A DNA stretch of 64,000 nucleotides, from the NCBI RefSeq assembly GCF_002162375.1, contig NZ_CP021425.1:779501-843500 (forward strand). The letters are read 5' to 3'. This document shows, one piece after another, positions 18,460-26,842 of the stretch (the stretch's first letter is position 1; every line of letters begins with the position of its first letter). Both the position numbers and the translations under genes were made by a program. The stretch is from Oleiphilus messinensis. Its GTDB lineage: Bacteria > Pseudomonadota > Gammaproteobacteria > Pseudomonadales > Oleiphilaceae. The notes below the pieces were generated by a model that saw only the letters and a program-made list of their open reading frames with translations, ran no database searches and was not told the origin of the DNA.

Positions 18460-19257
18460 ATGTACCGAATCCTTTGGCAGAGGGGGATTTTTGGGTTACT
18501 TCTCCTGCTGCACTGTGCCACATTGTCGGCGCGAGAACCCGAATGGGGTCTCTATGCCGAGCTATTGGACGAGTATGTTGCGCCGGATGCAAAATTTGGT
18601 ATCGAAGCAAATTTCGTAGACTACCGCCGTCTCAGACATGATCCCCGCTTTCAGCAGCTGATCGAAGAATTGGCTACTTTCAATCCTGAACAACTCGATG
18701 GTAACAATGAGCGTAAAGCTTTTTATCTGAATACTTACAATATATTGGCCATTAAAAAAGTAATCGATAATTGGCCGGTTCGAATGGTTAAATCTCTTGG
18801 TAGCCTTTTTAATCCAGTCTGGAATCATCATGCAGGGTTTATCGGAGGCAAAAGCATGACACTGAGTCACCTGGAGCACAACGTCCTACGTAAGATGCAT
18901 GATCCTCGGGTGCATATGGCCTTGAATTGTGCTTCTCTGAGTTGCCCGGACTTGCGTCTTGAGCCCTACACGGGTGATAAGGTCGAGGCACAGCTCGACG
19001 ATCAGTGTCGTCGTTTTCTGCATCAGCCATCAAAAGGGGCAAAAATCGTTGGCAAATACCTCCATGTGTCCAGTATTTTTAAATGGTTTGAAGCTGACTT
19101 TGACGCGGTTGGTGGTGTTCGTAAATTTATTTTTCAGTACCGCCCTGATCTACCGTCCGCGATAAAAATCGAGGCTGATATCGATTACGACTGGACTGTC
19201 AATGCTCACCTTAGCGGACGAGAGCTCCGTGAGATTCGAGTTGAGGCAAATTTCTAA
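18460..19257 (+). CDS. Exported DUF547 family protein
   Basis: 265 residues from the ATG at 18460, chosen because AGAGAGG precedes it and a signal peptide follows (residues ~1-24, hydrophobic FGLLLLLHCATLSA). An ATG at 18400 would add a repeat-coded charged tail ahead of the signal peptide, which is unlikely. The DUF547 core has the segments NNERKAFYLNTYNILAIKKV, SLGSLFNPVW and VHMALNCASLSCPDLR, with the family's conserved Asn-Cys and Ser-Cys-Pro. A periplasmic or envelope location is likely. The biochemical function of the family is not established. A strong hairpin follows the stop codon. Confidence 0.88.
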   Translation: MYRILWQRGIFGLLLLLHCATLSAREPEWGLYAELLDEYVAPDAKFGIEANFVDYRRLRHDPRFQQLIEELATFNPEQLDGNNERKAFYLNTYNILAIKKVIDNWPVRMVKSLGSLFNPVWNHHAGFIGGKSMTLSHLEHNVLRKMHDPRVHMALNCASLSCPDLRLEPYTGDKVEAQLDDQCRRFLHQPSKGAKIVGKYLHVSSIFKWFEADFDAVGGVRKFIFQYRPDLPSAIKIEADIDYDWTVNAHLSGRELREIRVEANF

Positions 19258-19264
19258 CGGCGAT

Positions 19265-19298
19265 TCTGGCGTAACTCAGGTACTGAGGTTACGCCAGA
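19265..19298. terminator. Strong hairpin between convergent DUF547 and ompW genes
   Basis: TCTGGCGTAAC (19265-19275) pairs perfectly with GTTACGCCAGA (19288-19298), with additional TCAG/CTGA pairing inside. It lies just after the DUF547 stop and between convergent genes, so it may act as a terminator for both. The T-run is poor (TTTAT). Confidence 0.55.
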
Positions 19299-19351
19299 TT
19301 TATGATGTTTGATTCTCCAGATAGCGGTTTTCGTGAATCCAGGCTGATGCC

Positions 19352-20098
19352 TTAGAACCGGTACGATACCCCTACCATATACGCAAACGGATCGATCTCG
19401 ACATCCGCTTTTGCGGTGACTGTGCCCGCATTGGTTTCTGCGGTGATGGTTGCTTCTGTTTCAATATCGATCCACCACATTGCGGCGTTGATGCCCCAGT
19501 TTTCATTAATGGCATAGTCGATACCGAATGTCAGTGACGCGCCGATGGAGTCATCCAGTTCCAGCTTGCTGGATGTTGCCTCGACACCTGCGACTGGCGT
19601 GTCCGCAATCGATGCCAGCACACCTACAGCCCCTGTCAGTGTGTCGGTGGTTTTTTCGCTGAAGAATATGGTGTAATTCAAGCCGACACCGAAATAGGGT
19701 TGTATGTCGGAATCCGGATCGTTCAAATAAAACTCAACAGAGAGTGTGGGCGGCAGGTGTTTTGTCGAGCCCAGTTTGCCCACTCCGGCGATTGCATCGG
19801 TTGCGTAAATGTCATGCTCAAATGGGGTTGCGGCGAGTAGCCCAAGACCGATGTGGTCGGTGAACATATAGGTTGCGGTCAGGCCGAGCTGGGCATTCGG
19901 ATCCACACCGACTTTAGCGCCGGAAACTTCACCCAATGCCGGGTTGGTGATGCGAACATTCGAGCTTTCTTCCTGTGGCTCAACCAAAACTGGACCGGCG
20001 CGGCCAATTACGGTTCCACTTTGATGCGCCCAGGTTGCACTGCTGATCGCGCTTAAGGTGGCACCAAGTATCAGAGCATTTCTAAGTGTGTTCGCCAT
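19352..20098 (-). CDS. OmpW family outer membrane protein
   Basis: 248 residues with a signal peptide (1-24, ending SSATWA), then HQSGTVIGRAGPVLVEPQEES, typical of the start of OmpW proteins. An eight-strand barrel follows with QLGLTATYMFTDHIGLGLLAATPFEHDI, the PPTLSVEFYL and IQPYFGVGLNYTIFF strands, and a C-terminal VGVSYRF ending in Phe. OmpW proteins are small outer membrane barrels linked to hydrophobic solute passage and stress responses. Its promoter region (20099-20283) is AT-rich; I assign no operator there. The gene is transcribed alone, after the potassium channel gene on the same strand. Confidence 0.93.
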   Translation of the reverse strand: MANTLRNALILGATLSAISSATWAHQSGTVIGRAGPVLVEPQEESSNVRITNPALGEVSGAKVGVDPNAQLGLTATYMFTDHIGLGLLAATPFEHDIYATDAIAGVGKLGSTKHLPPTLSVEFYLNDPDSDIQPYFGVGLNYTIFFSEKTTDTLTGAVGVLASIADTPVAGVEATSSKLELDDSIGASLTFGIDYAINENWGINAAMWWIDIETEATITAETNAGTVTAKADVEIDPFAYMVGVSYRF

Positions 20099-20283
20099 AA
20101 TGTCTTACCTTATTTGTCAAAATTCGAAAACAAGGCCAGTTTACGAATTTGCAAACAAGGTTTTTTGATGTAGGGCAACTTTTGCTTTTGACCGAGTTCC
20201 TGCTCAATTGGAATAGAACAAGACTCTGATTTAGGTCAATTTTAAGTTGTTACGATCGAGTTTAGCCTGGGCTGACGCGCCAT

Positions 20284-21471
20284 CTAGTGTTCTATGTCTG
20301 CTTCCCGTTCCAGTGCCTGCTTTTGTCTGTCCCAGTTTTGCTTGCGCTGGCGGTAGTGGCGGATGGCTTCCTGAATTTCGGTTTCAGCAGGTTCAAGATC
20401 AGCTTTGACCAGTACAATCAATGCGTGGGCATCGATTCGTTCGTCATGTTTCGGGTGACAAATCACTTCCTTATCTTCATCCACATACGCCATCGCGGTG
20501 CCGAGTCCAGCCTGGATTAATGCACAAACTATTTCAGCCCAGGTAAGGCCGCTAATTTTAACATCGTATCGGGTGGGGTGATCTTGTTCGTGAGAGAACA
20601 GGTCCTCCAGTATTTTCTCCGAACCGGGTGCCAGTATGGCGCGTACCAGAATTTCCGGGTAGCTTCGCACTGGTCGGATGATGGCTTGAGCCCCCAGGCG
20701 TTTGAGACGCTCACGGTTTTCATCGCGGACGCATTCGACAATCGCTTTATCTGCAAGCTTGTGCTCCATCAGTCGATGCAAAACATCAAAGGTTGCACTG
20801 TCTGATATTGCGCTATTTTCGTCGCGGGCCAGGATAACAATATGTTTTGCTGCATGGACATTTACCGCTCTGAGGTCACCGGGATTGTCGCTGCTGCCAT
20901 GATAGTGAACGACACCGAGTTCTGCCAGTTCTGTTGGCAGGCCGCCAGGGAACTGGTCCGTGAGAATCTGGATTGGTGTACTACGATAAAGTGCATGAGC
21001 CCTGATCTGGCTCACTAAGCGAATGTAGTATTCTGTGGTATGGTTTCGGGGTGAATTGATTATCAGAATGTGGTTGATCATGTTCCATCTCCATTTCCCG
21101 GTCCGGATCAGTTCGCGCTTGAAAAATCGGTAGTCGATATAGTCGCTGACAATGAGGGTTAGCAAGGTAATCCCGGTTATATACAATAAGCCGATGGTTG
21201 CAATCTTCCCTGCGGGCGTCGCGGCAGACAGATCCCCGTAGCCAACGGTGGTCAGTGTTGTCAGCGTGAGCCACAGGGCGTTAAAAAGAGAGAGCTCTTC
21301 GAGCCAGACCATCGCCAGGGTATGCGCACCAATTAGGGCGAACAGGATCATAAACAGGCGATTGATTCGTCGTTTGATCTGCCAATTAGTTTGGTAGACA
21401 GCTTTTCGATGTTGAATCGGTTTATATCGCTGGCTACTCTGATAAGACGTTTGCTGTTCTGAATTGGCCAT
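20284..21471 (-). CDS. Voltage-independent K+ channel with RCK (TrkA-N) domains
   Basis: 395 residues. A basic N-terminal tail precedes a two-helix channel: TM1 ~38-56, pore helix ~62-72, selectivity filter TTVGYGD (74-80) and TM2 ~89-108. A cytoplasmic region with RCK/TrkA-N character follows (INHILIINSPRNHTTEYYIRL, HGSSDNPGDLRAVNVHAAKHIVILARD, ECVRDENRERLKRLGAQAIIRP), then a highly charged C-terminal tail. It forms tetrameric inner-membrane potassium channels gated by ligands at the RCK ring, like Kch/MthK. The nucleotide-binding glycine pattern is not the canonical GxGxxG, so the ligand is uncertain. It is divergent from glnE. Confidence 0.88.
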   Translation of the reverse strand: MANSEQQTSYQSSQRYKPIQHRKAVYQTNWQIKRRINRLFMILFALIGAHTLAMVWLEELSLFNALWLTLTTLTTVGYGDLSAATPAGKIATIGLLYITGITLLTLIVSDYIDYRFFKRELIRTGKWRWNMINHILIINSPRNHTTEYYIRLVSQIRAHALYRSTPIQILTDQFPGGLPTELAELGVVHYHGSSDNPGDLRAVNVHAAKHIVILARDENSAISDSATFDVLHRLMEHKLADKAIVECVRDENRERLKRLGAQAIIRPVRSYPEILVRAILAPGSEKILEDLFSHEQDHPTRYDVKISGLTWAEIVCALIQAGLGTAMAYVDEDKEVICHPKHDERIDAHALIVLVKADLEPAETEIQEAIRHYRQRKQNWDRQKQALEREADIEH

Positions 21472-21569
21472 GCCGGGTCAGCACTCGAGAATGAATGAAA
21501 GGATAAAAGATTAACGGACTGGATCCGTTATTCATCAACAGGAATCACTTTAACGTTAAGGGGCACCGC

Positions 21570-24515
21570 GTGCTTGCAGATCAATCCCCAATCGCAGAAA
21601 TAGTAGCTCAACTGCCCACGGCATTCCATCCGAGTATTCATAAACGTTGCCAGGTTTATGCGGAGCAAGCGACGGCTGAACAACGAGACGCACTCCTGGC
21701 GTTGCCCTCAACCAGCCTGGAAAACCTGATCAAAATCTGGGGGCTGAGTGATTTTGTCGGTGAATACACGTCAAACCGCCCGGAATTGATGTTGGAGATG
21801 TTGGCTTCGGGTGACCTTGTTTCGGTCTATACCGAACGGGAATATCGACAGCGGTTACAGGCCCGGATTGACGACTGTACCGAGGAAAGCCAGCTGATGG
21901 CAAAACTCAGACAATTTCGTAATCGCGAAATGTGTCGAATCATCTGGCGGGATATGTTACGCCAGGCGGATCTAAACGAAACCATATCCAGCATGACCGC
22001 TTTGGCGGACACATGTATTGATCTCGCACTGGAATGGCTCTATCAGGACAGCTGCGCCAAGTGGGGAACCCCCATGCAGAAACAATCTGATGGCGAGCGT
22101 GTGCCGCAGCGTATGGTTGTGATCGGTATGGGCAAGCTGGGCGCCCATGAGTTGAATGTATCGTCTGATGTCGATCTGATTTTTGCTTATCCCCATAATG
22201 GAGAGACTGTGGGTTCCGGCCGGACTATGGAAAATCAGGCCTTTTTTATCCGCCTGGGTCAGCGGTTGATTTCCGTGATCGACAAAGTGACAGCAGATGG
22301 CTATGTCTTCCGGGTTGATATGCGTTTGCGTCCCTATGGCCAGAGTGGAGCATTGGCACTGAGCTTTGCCGCGATGGAAGAATATTATCAGGATCAGGGT
22401 CGGGACTGGGAGCGTTATGCCATGATCAAAGCCCGCGTGGTGGCGGGTGACTACCAATCCGGCGCCATGCTCTTGCACGAATTAATACCGTTTGTTTATC
22501 GGCGGTATATCGACTTCAGCGCGTTCGAGTCACTCCGTGATATGAAGCGCATGATTGTTCGTGAAGTTCAGCGTAAGGGTCTTGAGGACAATATTAAACT
22601 CGGATCGGGCGGCATTCGGGAGATCGAGTTTATTGCCCAGGCATTTCAATTGATTCGAGGTGGTCGGGACAAGCAGCTCCAACAGCGAGAATTACAGCGT
22701 ATTCTGGTTGCATTAGGTGAAGAAGAATTATTACCTGTCGCAGCAGTTCATGACTTGCAGGATGCCTATGTATTCCTCCGCAATCTGGAACATGCAATAC
22801 AAGGAATTGCTGATCAACAAACCCAGCGGTTGCCCGGGGGGGCGCTTAATAAAGCGCGAGTTGCATTCAGTATGGGGTTTTCGCAATGGCAGGATTTATT
22901 ATCCCGGCTTCAAATCAGGCGCGACAAGGTTGCCCAGCACTTTGCAGATGTTGTGTCGTTTGAGGAGGAACAAACGAACGAAGCCATGGCGATTGATGAA
23001 GATGATGTCATATTGTGGTCGATGAGGTTATCGGAGGAAAGTGCGCTCGCACTATTGCTCGAAAAAGGATTTGATCAGCCGGAGCGTACACTGAAAAATA
23101 TTGTTGATCTGCGCACGAGTCGTTCGGTTCAAGTGATGCAGTCACAGGGGCGGCAAAGGCTGGATCGCTTCATGCCGTTGTTGATTTCAAAGGTCGCCGC
23201 TGCCGATGCGTCCTCTGAAACGTTTTCCAGGGTTTTGCGCCTGGTTGAATCTGTCGTGCGACGAACGGCTTATCTGGTGCTCTTGTACGAAAATCCCGGC
23301 GCGCTGGAGCAGTTGGTTTTCTTGTGTTCAGCCAGTCCCTGGTTTGCGGAACAAATGGCGCGGACACCCCTGCTGCTGGATGAGTTGTTGAATTCGCACA
23401 GTCTCTATTCACCTCCAGAAAAAGCTGAACTGGATAGTGAATTGCAGCAGCAACTCCTGCGCGTACCGGTCGAAGACCTTGAGGAACAAATGGAAGTGTT
23501 GCGACACTTTCAGAAGGCACATGTGTTGCGTGTTGCCGCATCTGAGCTGAACGGCACATTACCGCTGATGAAAGTAAGTGATTATCTCACCTTCATTGCT
23601 GAGTCAATGCTGGCTCAGGTGCTTGATATGGCCTGGGCCTCGATGACGGCCAAATATGGTTACCCTCAACGGGAACCAGGCGTTGCCTGTGGCAAAGACT
23701 TCGTAATTATCGGCTATGGCAAGGTTGGTGGAATCGAGCTGGGTTATGGTTCCGACCTCGATCTGGTTTTTATCCATGATGCCCCTTCGAATTTGTATAC
23801 GGACGGAGATAAATCCATTGATAATGTGGTGTTTTTTACCCGTCTTGGGCAACGTATCATCCATATACTGAACACGCAAACCCCGTCTGGTATGTTGTAC
23901 GAAGTTGATATGCGTTTACGTCCTTCAGGTAACTCCGGCTTATTGGTGTCCTCAATTGGTGCGTTTCGCCAGTATCAGGAGCAAGATGCCTGGACCTGGG
24001 AGCATCAGGCCCTGGTTCGGGCTCGACCGCTCGCTGGCAGTGATCGTGTTGCAGAACAGTTTATGGCGGTGCGAGAGGCTATTCTAGGGCAAAGTCGGGA
24101 GCGTCTGAAATTAAAGCAGGATGTGTGTGAAATGCGAGAAAAAATGCGCGTCAGCTTGGGCACCGATGCAGCAGAACAGCATGAAACCTTTCACATCAAA
24201 CATGATAGCGGCGGTATTGTCGATTTGGAATTCCTGGTGCAATATCTTGTTTTAGCGTGGTCGGAACAATTTCCCGCACTGTATCGCTGGACGGACAATA
24301 TTCGGGTTCTCGAAGAGGTCGGAGAGTGTGGTTTGCTCCCGAAAGAGAAAACCGATCAACTGATTCAGGCCTATATTGTGCTGCGCTCCATGATGCACAA
24401 ACTATCGTTGCAGCAGCAGGCGAATACCGTCTCTGCGCAGCTGTTTCCTCAGGAGCGTAAACTGATTTCTGATACGTGGTCGGAAGTGATGCTGTCGACA
24501 AGCGATTTGATTTAA
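21570..24515 (+). CDS. glnE: Bifunctional glutamine synthetase adenylyltransferase/deadenylylase
   Basis: 981 residues; E. coli GlnE has 946. It has two nucleotidyltransferase halves, each with its metal-binding DxD: VSSDVDLIFAY (~residues 197-207, deadenylylation half) and GSDLDLVFIHD (~725-735, adenylylation half). Both carry the accompanying VDMRLRPYGQSG/VDMRLRPSGNSG motif. It adds or removes AMP on Tyr397 of GlnA in response to PII and glutamine. The start is GTG at 21570, preceded by AAGGGG. It is separated from ilvE by ~200 bp, the same neighbour as recalled for Pseudomonas. Confidence 0.97.
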   Translation: MLADQSPIAEIVAQLPTAFHPSIHKRCQVYAEQATAEQRDALLALPSTSLENLIKIWGLSDFVGEYTSNRPELMLEMLASGDLVSVYTEREYRQRLQARIDDCTEESQLMAKLRQFRNREMCRIIWRDMLRQADLNETISSMTALADTCIDLALEWLYQDSCAKWGTPMQKQSDGERVPQRMVVIGMGKLGAHELNVSSDVDLIFAYPHNGETVGSGRTMENQAFFIRLGQRLISVIDKVTADGYVFRVDMRLRPYGQSGALALSFAAMEEYYQDQGRDWERYAMIKARVVAGDYQSGAMLLHELIPFVYRRYIDFSAFESLRDMKRMIVREVQRKGLEDNIKLGSGGIREIEFIAQAFQLIRGGRDKQLQQRELQRILVALGEEELLPVAAVHDLQDAYVFLRNLEHAIQGIADQQTQRLPGGALNKARVAFSMGFSQWQDLLSRLQIRRDKVAQHFADVVSFEEEQTNEAMAIDEDDVILWSMRLSEESALALLLEKGFDQPERTLKNIVDLRTSRSVQVMQSQGRQRLDRFMPLLISKVAAADASSETFSRVLRLVESVVRRTAYLVLLYENPGALEQLVFLCSASPWFAEQMARTPLLLDELLNSHSLYSPPEKAELDSELQQQLLRVPVEDLEEQMEVLRHFQKAHVLRVAASELNGTLPLMKVSDYLTFIAESMLAQVLDMAWASMTAKYGYPQREPGVACGKDFVIIGYGKVGGIELGYGSDLDLVFIHDAPSNLYTDGDKSIDNVVFFTRLGQRIIHILNTQTPSGMLYEVDMRLRPSGNSGLLVSSIGAFRQYQEQDAWTWEHQALVRARPLAGSDRVAEQFMAVREAILGQSRERLKLKQDVCEMREKMRVSLGTDAAEQHETFHIKHDSGGIVDLEFLVQYLVLAWSEQFPALYRWTDNIRVLEEVGECGLLPKEKTDQLIQAYIVLRSMMHKLSLQQQANTVSAQLFPQERKLISDTWSEVMLSTSDLI

Positions 24516-24588
24516 TGATCCGGCGATAATGTTTGATGAATATGACGCCAAATGGAATAAAAGCTGCTAGAATATTTCGCCGGTTTTG

Positions 24589-24677
24589 CAGGGGGCGGGT
24601 GTGATGATTATCCTATTCCAACCCAACGCCCCTGTTGGTGATTAATGGTGGCTGCCAGGGGATGTCCCTGAACCTCC
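24589..24677 (+). promoter_or_regulatory. Attenuation-like leader structure of ilvE
   Basis: Four segments can pair in alternative ways. A (CAGGGGGCG, 24589-24597) can pair with B (CGCCCCTG, 24627-24634). B's CCCCTG can instead pair with C (CAGGGG, 24656-24661). C's CAGGG can instead pair with D (CCCTG, 24666-24670). A CCTCC at 24673-24677 could pair with the ilvE ribosome site GGAG (24703-24706). No U-run follows D, so if real this would more likely act on translation. Structure read by eye, without energy calculation. Confidence 0.35.
24604..24645 (+). CDS. Candidate Ile/Leu/Val leader peptide of ilvE
   Basis: A 13-codon frame (MIILFQPNAPVGD) preceded by a G-rich stretch that could serve as a ribosome site. 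It has Ile-Ile-Leu at codons 2-4 and Val at codon 11. Four of its 13 residues are, or match, the amino acids handled by the downstream enzyme. Its Ile/Leu codons sit in the loop of the A:B hairpin. A frame this short can arise by chance, so this is a proposal from position and codon content. Confidence 0.3.
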   Translation: MIILFQPNAPVGD

Positions 24678-24716
24678 GTGAAGCGAATAATCTGTCATTT
24701 TAGGAGCAAATGAATT

Positions 24717-25640
24717 ATGTCAATGGCTGACCGCGATGGTCTGATCTGGTTAGATGGCGAGCTGGTTCCCTGGCGCGACGCCAAAGTTCATGTGTTAACC
24801 CACACCTTGCATTATGGTATGGGCTGCTTTGAAGGGGTCAGAGCCTACGAAACAGACCAAGGGGCGGCGATTTTCAAATTGCAGGAGCATACGGATCGCC
24901 TGTATCGGTCTGCCCATATTTTACAGATGGCAATGCCATTTGAAAAAGATGAAATGAACGAGGCGCAACGTGCGGTGGTACGTGAGAATAATCTTCACGA
25001 GGCTTATTTACGACCAATGGCGTTTTATGGCTCGGAAGGTATGGGTCTGCGTGCAGACAATCTGAAGGTCCACGTGATGGTTGCTGCATGGGAGTGGCCT
25101 TCATACATGTCACCTGAAGCGAAAGAAAAAGGGATCAAGGTTCGCACGTCTTCCTACACTCGTCACCATGTCAATATCAGCATGTGCAAGGCAAAGGCGA
25201 ACGGACACTACATCAATTCCATGCTGGCTTTGAATGAAGCATTAAAAAGCGGTTGTGAAGAAGCGTTGTTACTGGATAACGAAGGGTATGTCGCGGAAGG
25301 CAGTGGCGAGAATATTTTTATTCTGCGTGATGGCGTGATGTACACACCTGAGTTGACCAGTTGTCTCGATGGTATCACCCGTAAAACAATATTCACCTTT
25401 GCGGAAGAGCTGGGTGTGAAAGTGGTCGAGAAGCGAATTACCCGTGATGAGGTATATGTGGCCGATGAAGCCTTCTTTACCGGGACGGCTGCAGAAGTAT
25501 TACCAATCCGGGAACTGGATAGTCGCCAGATCGGCAGTGGTGCACGCGGCCCGATTACAGAAAAGTTCCAGACCATGTACTTCGATGCTGTTAAAGGGCG
25601 TCGTGAGCAAAATAAAGAGTGGCTTACGCTGGTAAAATAA
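24717..25640 (+). CDS. ilvE: Branched-chain amino acid aminotransferase
   Basis: 307 residues, fold-type IV PLP aminotransferase. It transfers the amino group between glutamate and the 2-keto acids of Ile, Leu and Val. Motifs include HYGMGCFEGVRAYET, the PLP-lysine region SMCKAKANGHYINS, the phosphate and substrate loops EALLLDNEGYVAEGSGENIF and the closing FFTGTAAEVLPI. The length and the VAEGSGENIF signature favour BCAT over D-alanine transaminase or ADC lyase. AGGAG (24702-24706) precedes the ATG. Its leader may be regulated, and its terminator lies inside the convergent downstream gene. Confidence 0.95.
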   Translation: MSMADRDGLIWLDGELVPWRDAKVHVLTHTLHYGMGCFEGVRAYETDQGAAIFKLQEHTDRLYRSAHILQMAMPFEKDEMNEAQRAVVRENNLHEAYLRPMAFYGSEGMGLRADNLKVHVMVAAWEWPSYMSPEAKEKGIKVRTSSYTRHHVNISMCKAKANGHYINSMLALNEALKSGCEEALLLDNEGYVAEGSGENIFILRDGVMYTPELTSCLDGITRKTIFTFAEELGVKVVEKRITRDEVYVADEAFFTGTAAEVLPIRELDSRQIGSGARGPITEKFQTMYFDAVKGRREQNKEWLTLVK

Positions 25641-25679
25641 TTTGCGAGCCAGTTCAGTGATCTGTGGCCATGGCTGCCA

Positions 25680-26834
25680 CTATTGAGACTTCATGTATTT
25701 GTGCTGAATGTTGCGCAATACATTGCGTGTCGTTTCACTGGAGAAAAAGCGATCATAGAGAAGCCGGGCTTGTTGTCCGGCTTTTTTATGTCCGCTGTTT
25801 TCAATATTCTTAGTCTCTCCTTGATCCTTATGTTCCTCGTGCCAGAGATTGACCTGTTGGTAAATCGCGTCGGCAATGGCTTCAGGATTACCCGGTGGAA
25901 CCAGCGTTAAACCATTCTGCATCGATGCGGGGACTTCAGGGTAGGCAAATCCGTCCAGTGTAATAACCGGACGCCCGCAGGCAAGGCTTTGGTAAACCTT
26001 GTTGGGTATCACTCGCATCGACTTTTTTCCGATGCCGAAGACACCGAGACAGATGTCGGCCTGATGAATGCGCTGAGGCAGTTGTTCGTAGTCAATCCAG
26101 TCTTCAAATTGAATGTCTACAGTTTCAGAAGCCGTTTGTTTGGCAATCGCTTCGCACTTTTGCCGGTCAGGGCCTGCTCCAAGCAGGGTCAGTTTGATCT
26201 TCGGGCCCGTATAATATTTGGCCGCTTCTACAATGTAGGTTGCACCCTGCAAGCCAATAAAACTTCCGTAAAACAGCAACTCAGGATTGGTTTTTGGTGT
26301 TTCAGGGGCTTCGATAAAGCGGTGTTCTTCGGCGCAAACCGGTATGACAAACGTGTCATCAGGGGCCGCATTCAAGGTTTCCTGAAAAAAAGTTTTGTGG
26401 GCTTCAGTGTCAGCTATAATTGCGGAGGCCCGTTTGAACAGGCCCTGTTCCCAAGCAAGAACCCGTTTCGCTTTCGCGCTGTTTTCAGGGTATTTTTGCC
26501 TTTCAAATACGCGCTTGTCGTATGCGCTGATCAGTGGATCGAATATTACGGGAATCGATTTGCGCGCAGCCCACTGGCTGGCGGGCTTCAAGTCTCGATG
26601 GCGAAAGCAGGGAACCCAGACAGCATCCACATTTGGAACCTGACTGAACAGCGCTTGCCAATACCCCAGAGCCGACACGGCCGGATGAAAGTAACTTACG
26701 CGCCATCCCAAAGCTTGCATATTTTCGAGAACGACCCGGTCCCGGGAATAGCCCTGTCCTTTGTTGCCATAACGGCCCCAGAATAAAATGTGAGGTTTAC
26801 CGTTTGGCATACTTGATTGTGTACTAATCGTCAT
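25680..26834 (-). CDS. Family 4 glycosyltransferase
   Basis: 384 residues with a GT-B fold. The N-terminal Rossmann half begins KPHILFWGRYGNKGQGYSRDR. The C-terminal half has LLFYGSFIGLQGATYIVEAAKYY, LLGAGPDRQ and the donor-site region ADICLGVFGIGKKSMRVIPNKVYQSLACGRPVITLD, typical of GT4 enzymes. It is the last gene of the minus-strand LPS run, starting 8 bases after the hldE stop. The start is uncertain: GGAG lies almost against this ATG, and MPNGKPHILFWG at 26810 is possible. The acceptor cannot be told; an LPS core or surface glycan is likely from context. Its 3' end contains the ilvE terminator on the other strand. Confidence 0.88.
   Translation of the reverse strand: MTISTQSSMPNGKPHILFWGRYGNKGQGYSRDRVVLENMQALGWRVSYFHPAVSALGYWQALFSQVPNVDAVWVPCFRHRDLKPASQWAARKSIPVIFDPLISAYDKRVFERQKYPENSAKAKRVLAWEQGLFKRASAIIADTEAHKTFFQETLNAAPDDTFVIPVCAEEHRFIEAPETPKTNPELLFYGSFIGLQGATYIVEAAKYYTGPKIKLTLLGAGPDRQKCEAIAKQTASETVDIQFEDWIDYEQLPQRIHQADICLGVFGIGKKSMRVIPNKVYQSLACGRPVITLDGFAYPEVPASMQNGLTLVPPGNPEAIADAIYQQVNLWHEEHKDQGETKNIENSGHKKAGQQARLLYDRFFSSETTRNVLRNIQHKYMKSQ
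25761..25787 (+). terminator. ilvE terminator inside the convergent glycosyltransferase gene
   Basis: AAGCCGG (25761-25767) pairs with CCGGCTT (25777-25783) across a 9-base loop, with a six-T run to 25787, read in the ilvE direction. It lies ~120 bases after the ilvE stop, within codons of the opposite-strand glycosyltransferase. Confidence 0.75.
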
Positions 26835-26842
26835 TCTCCTGA

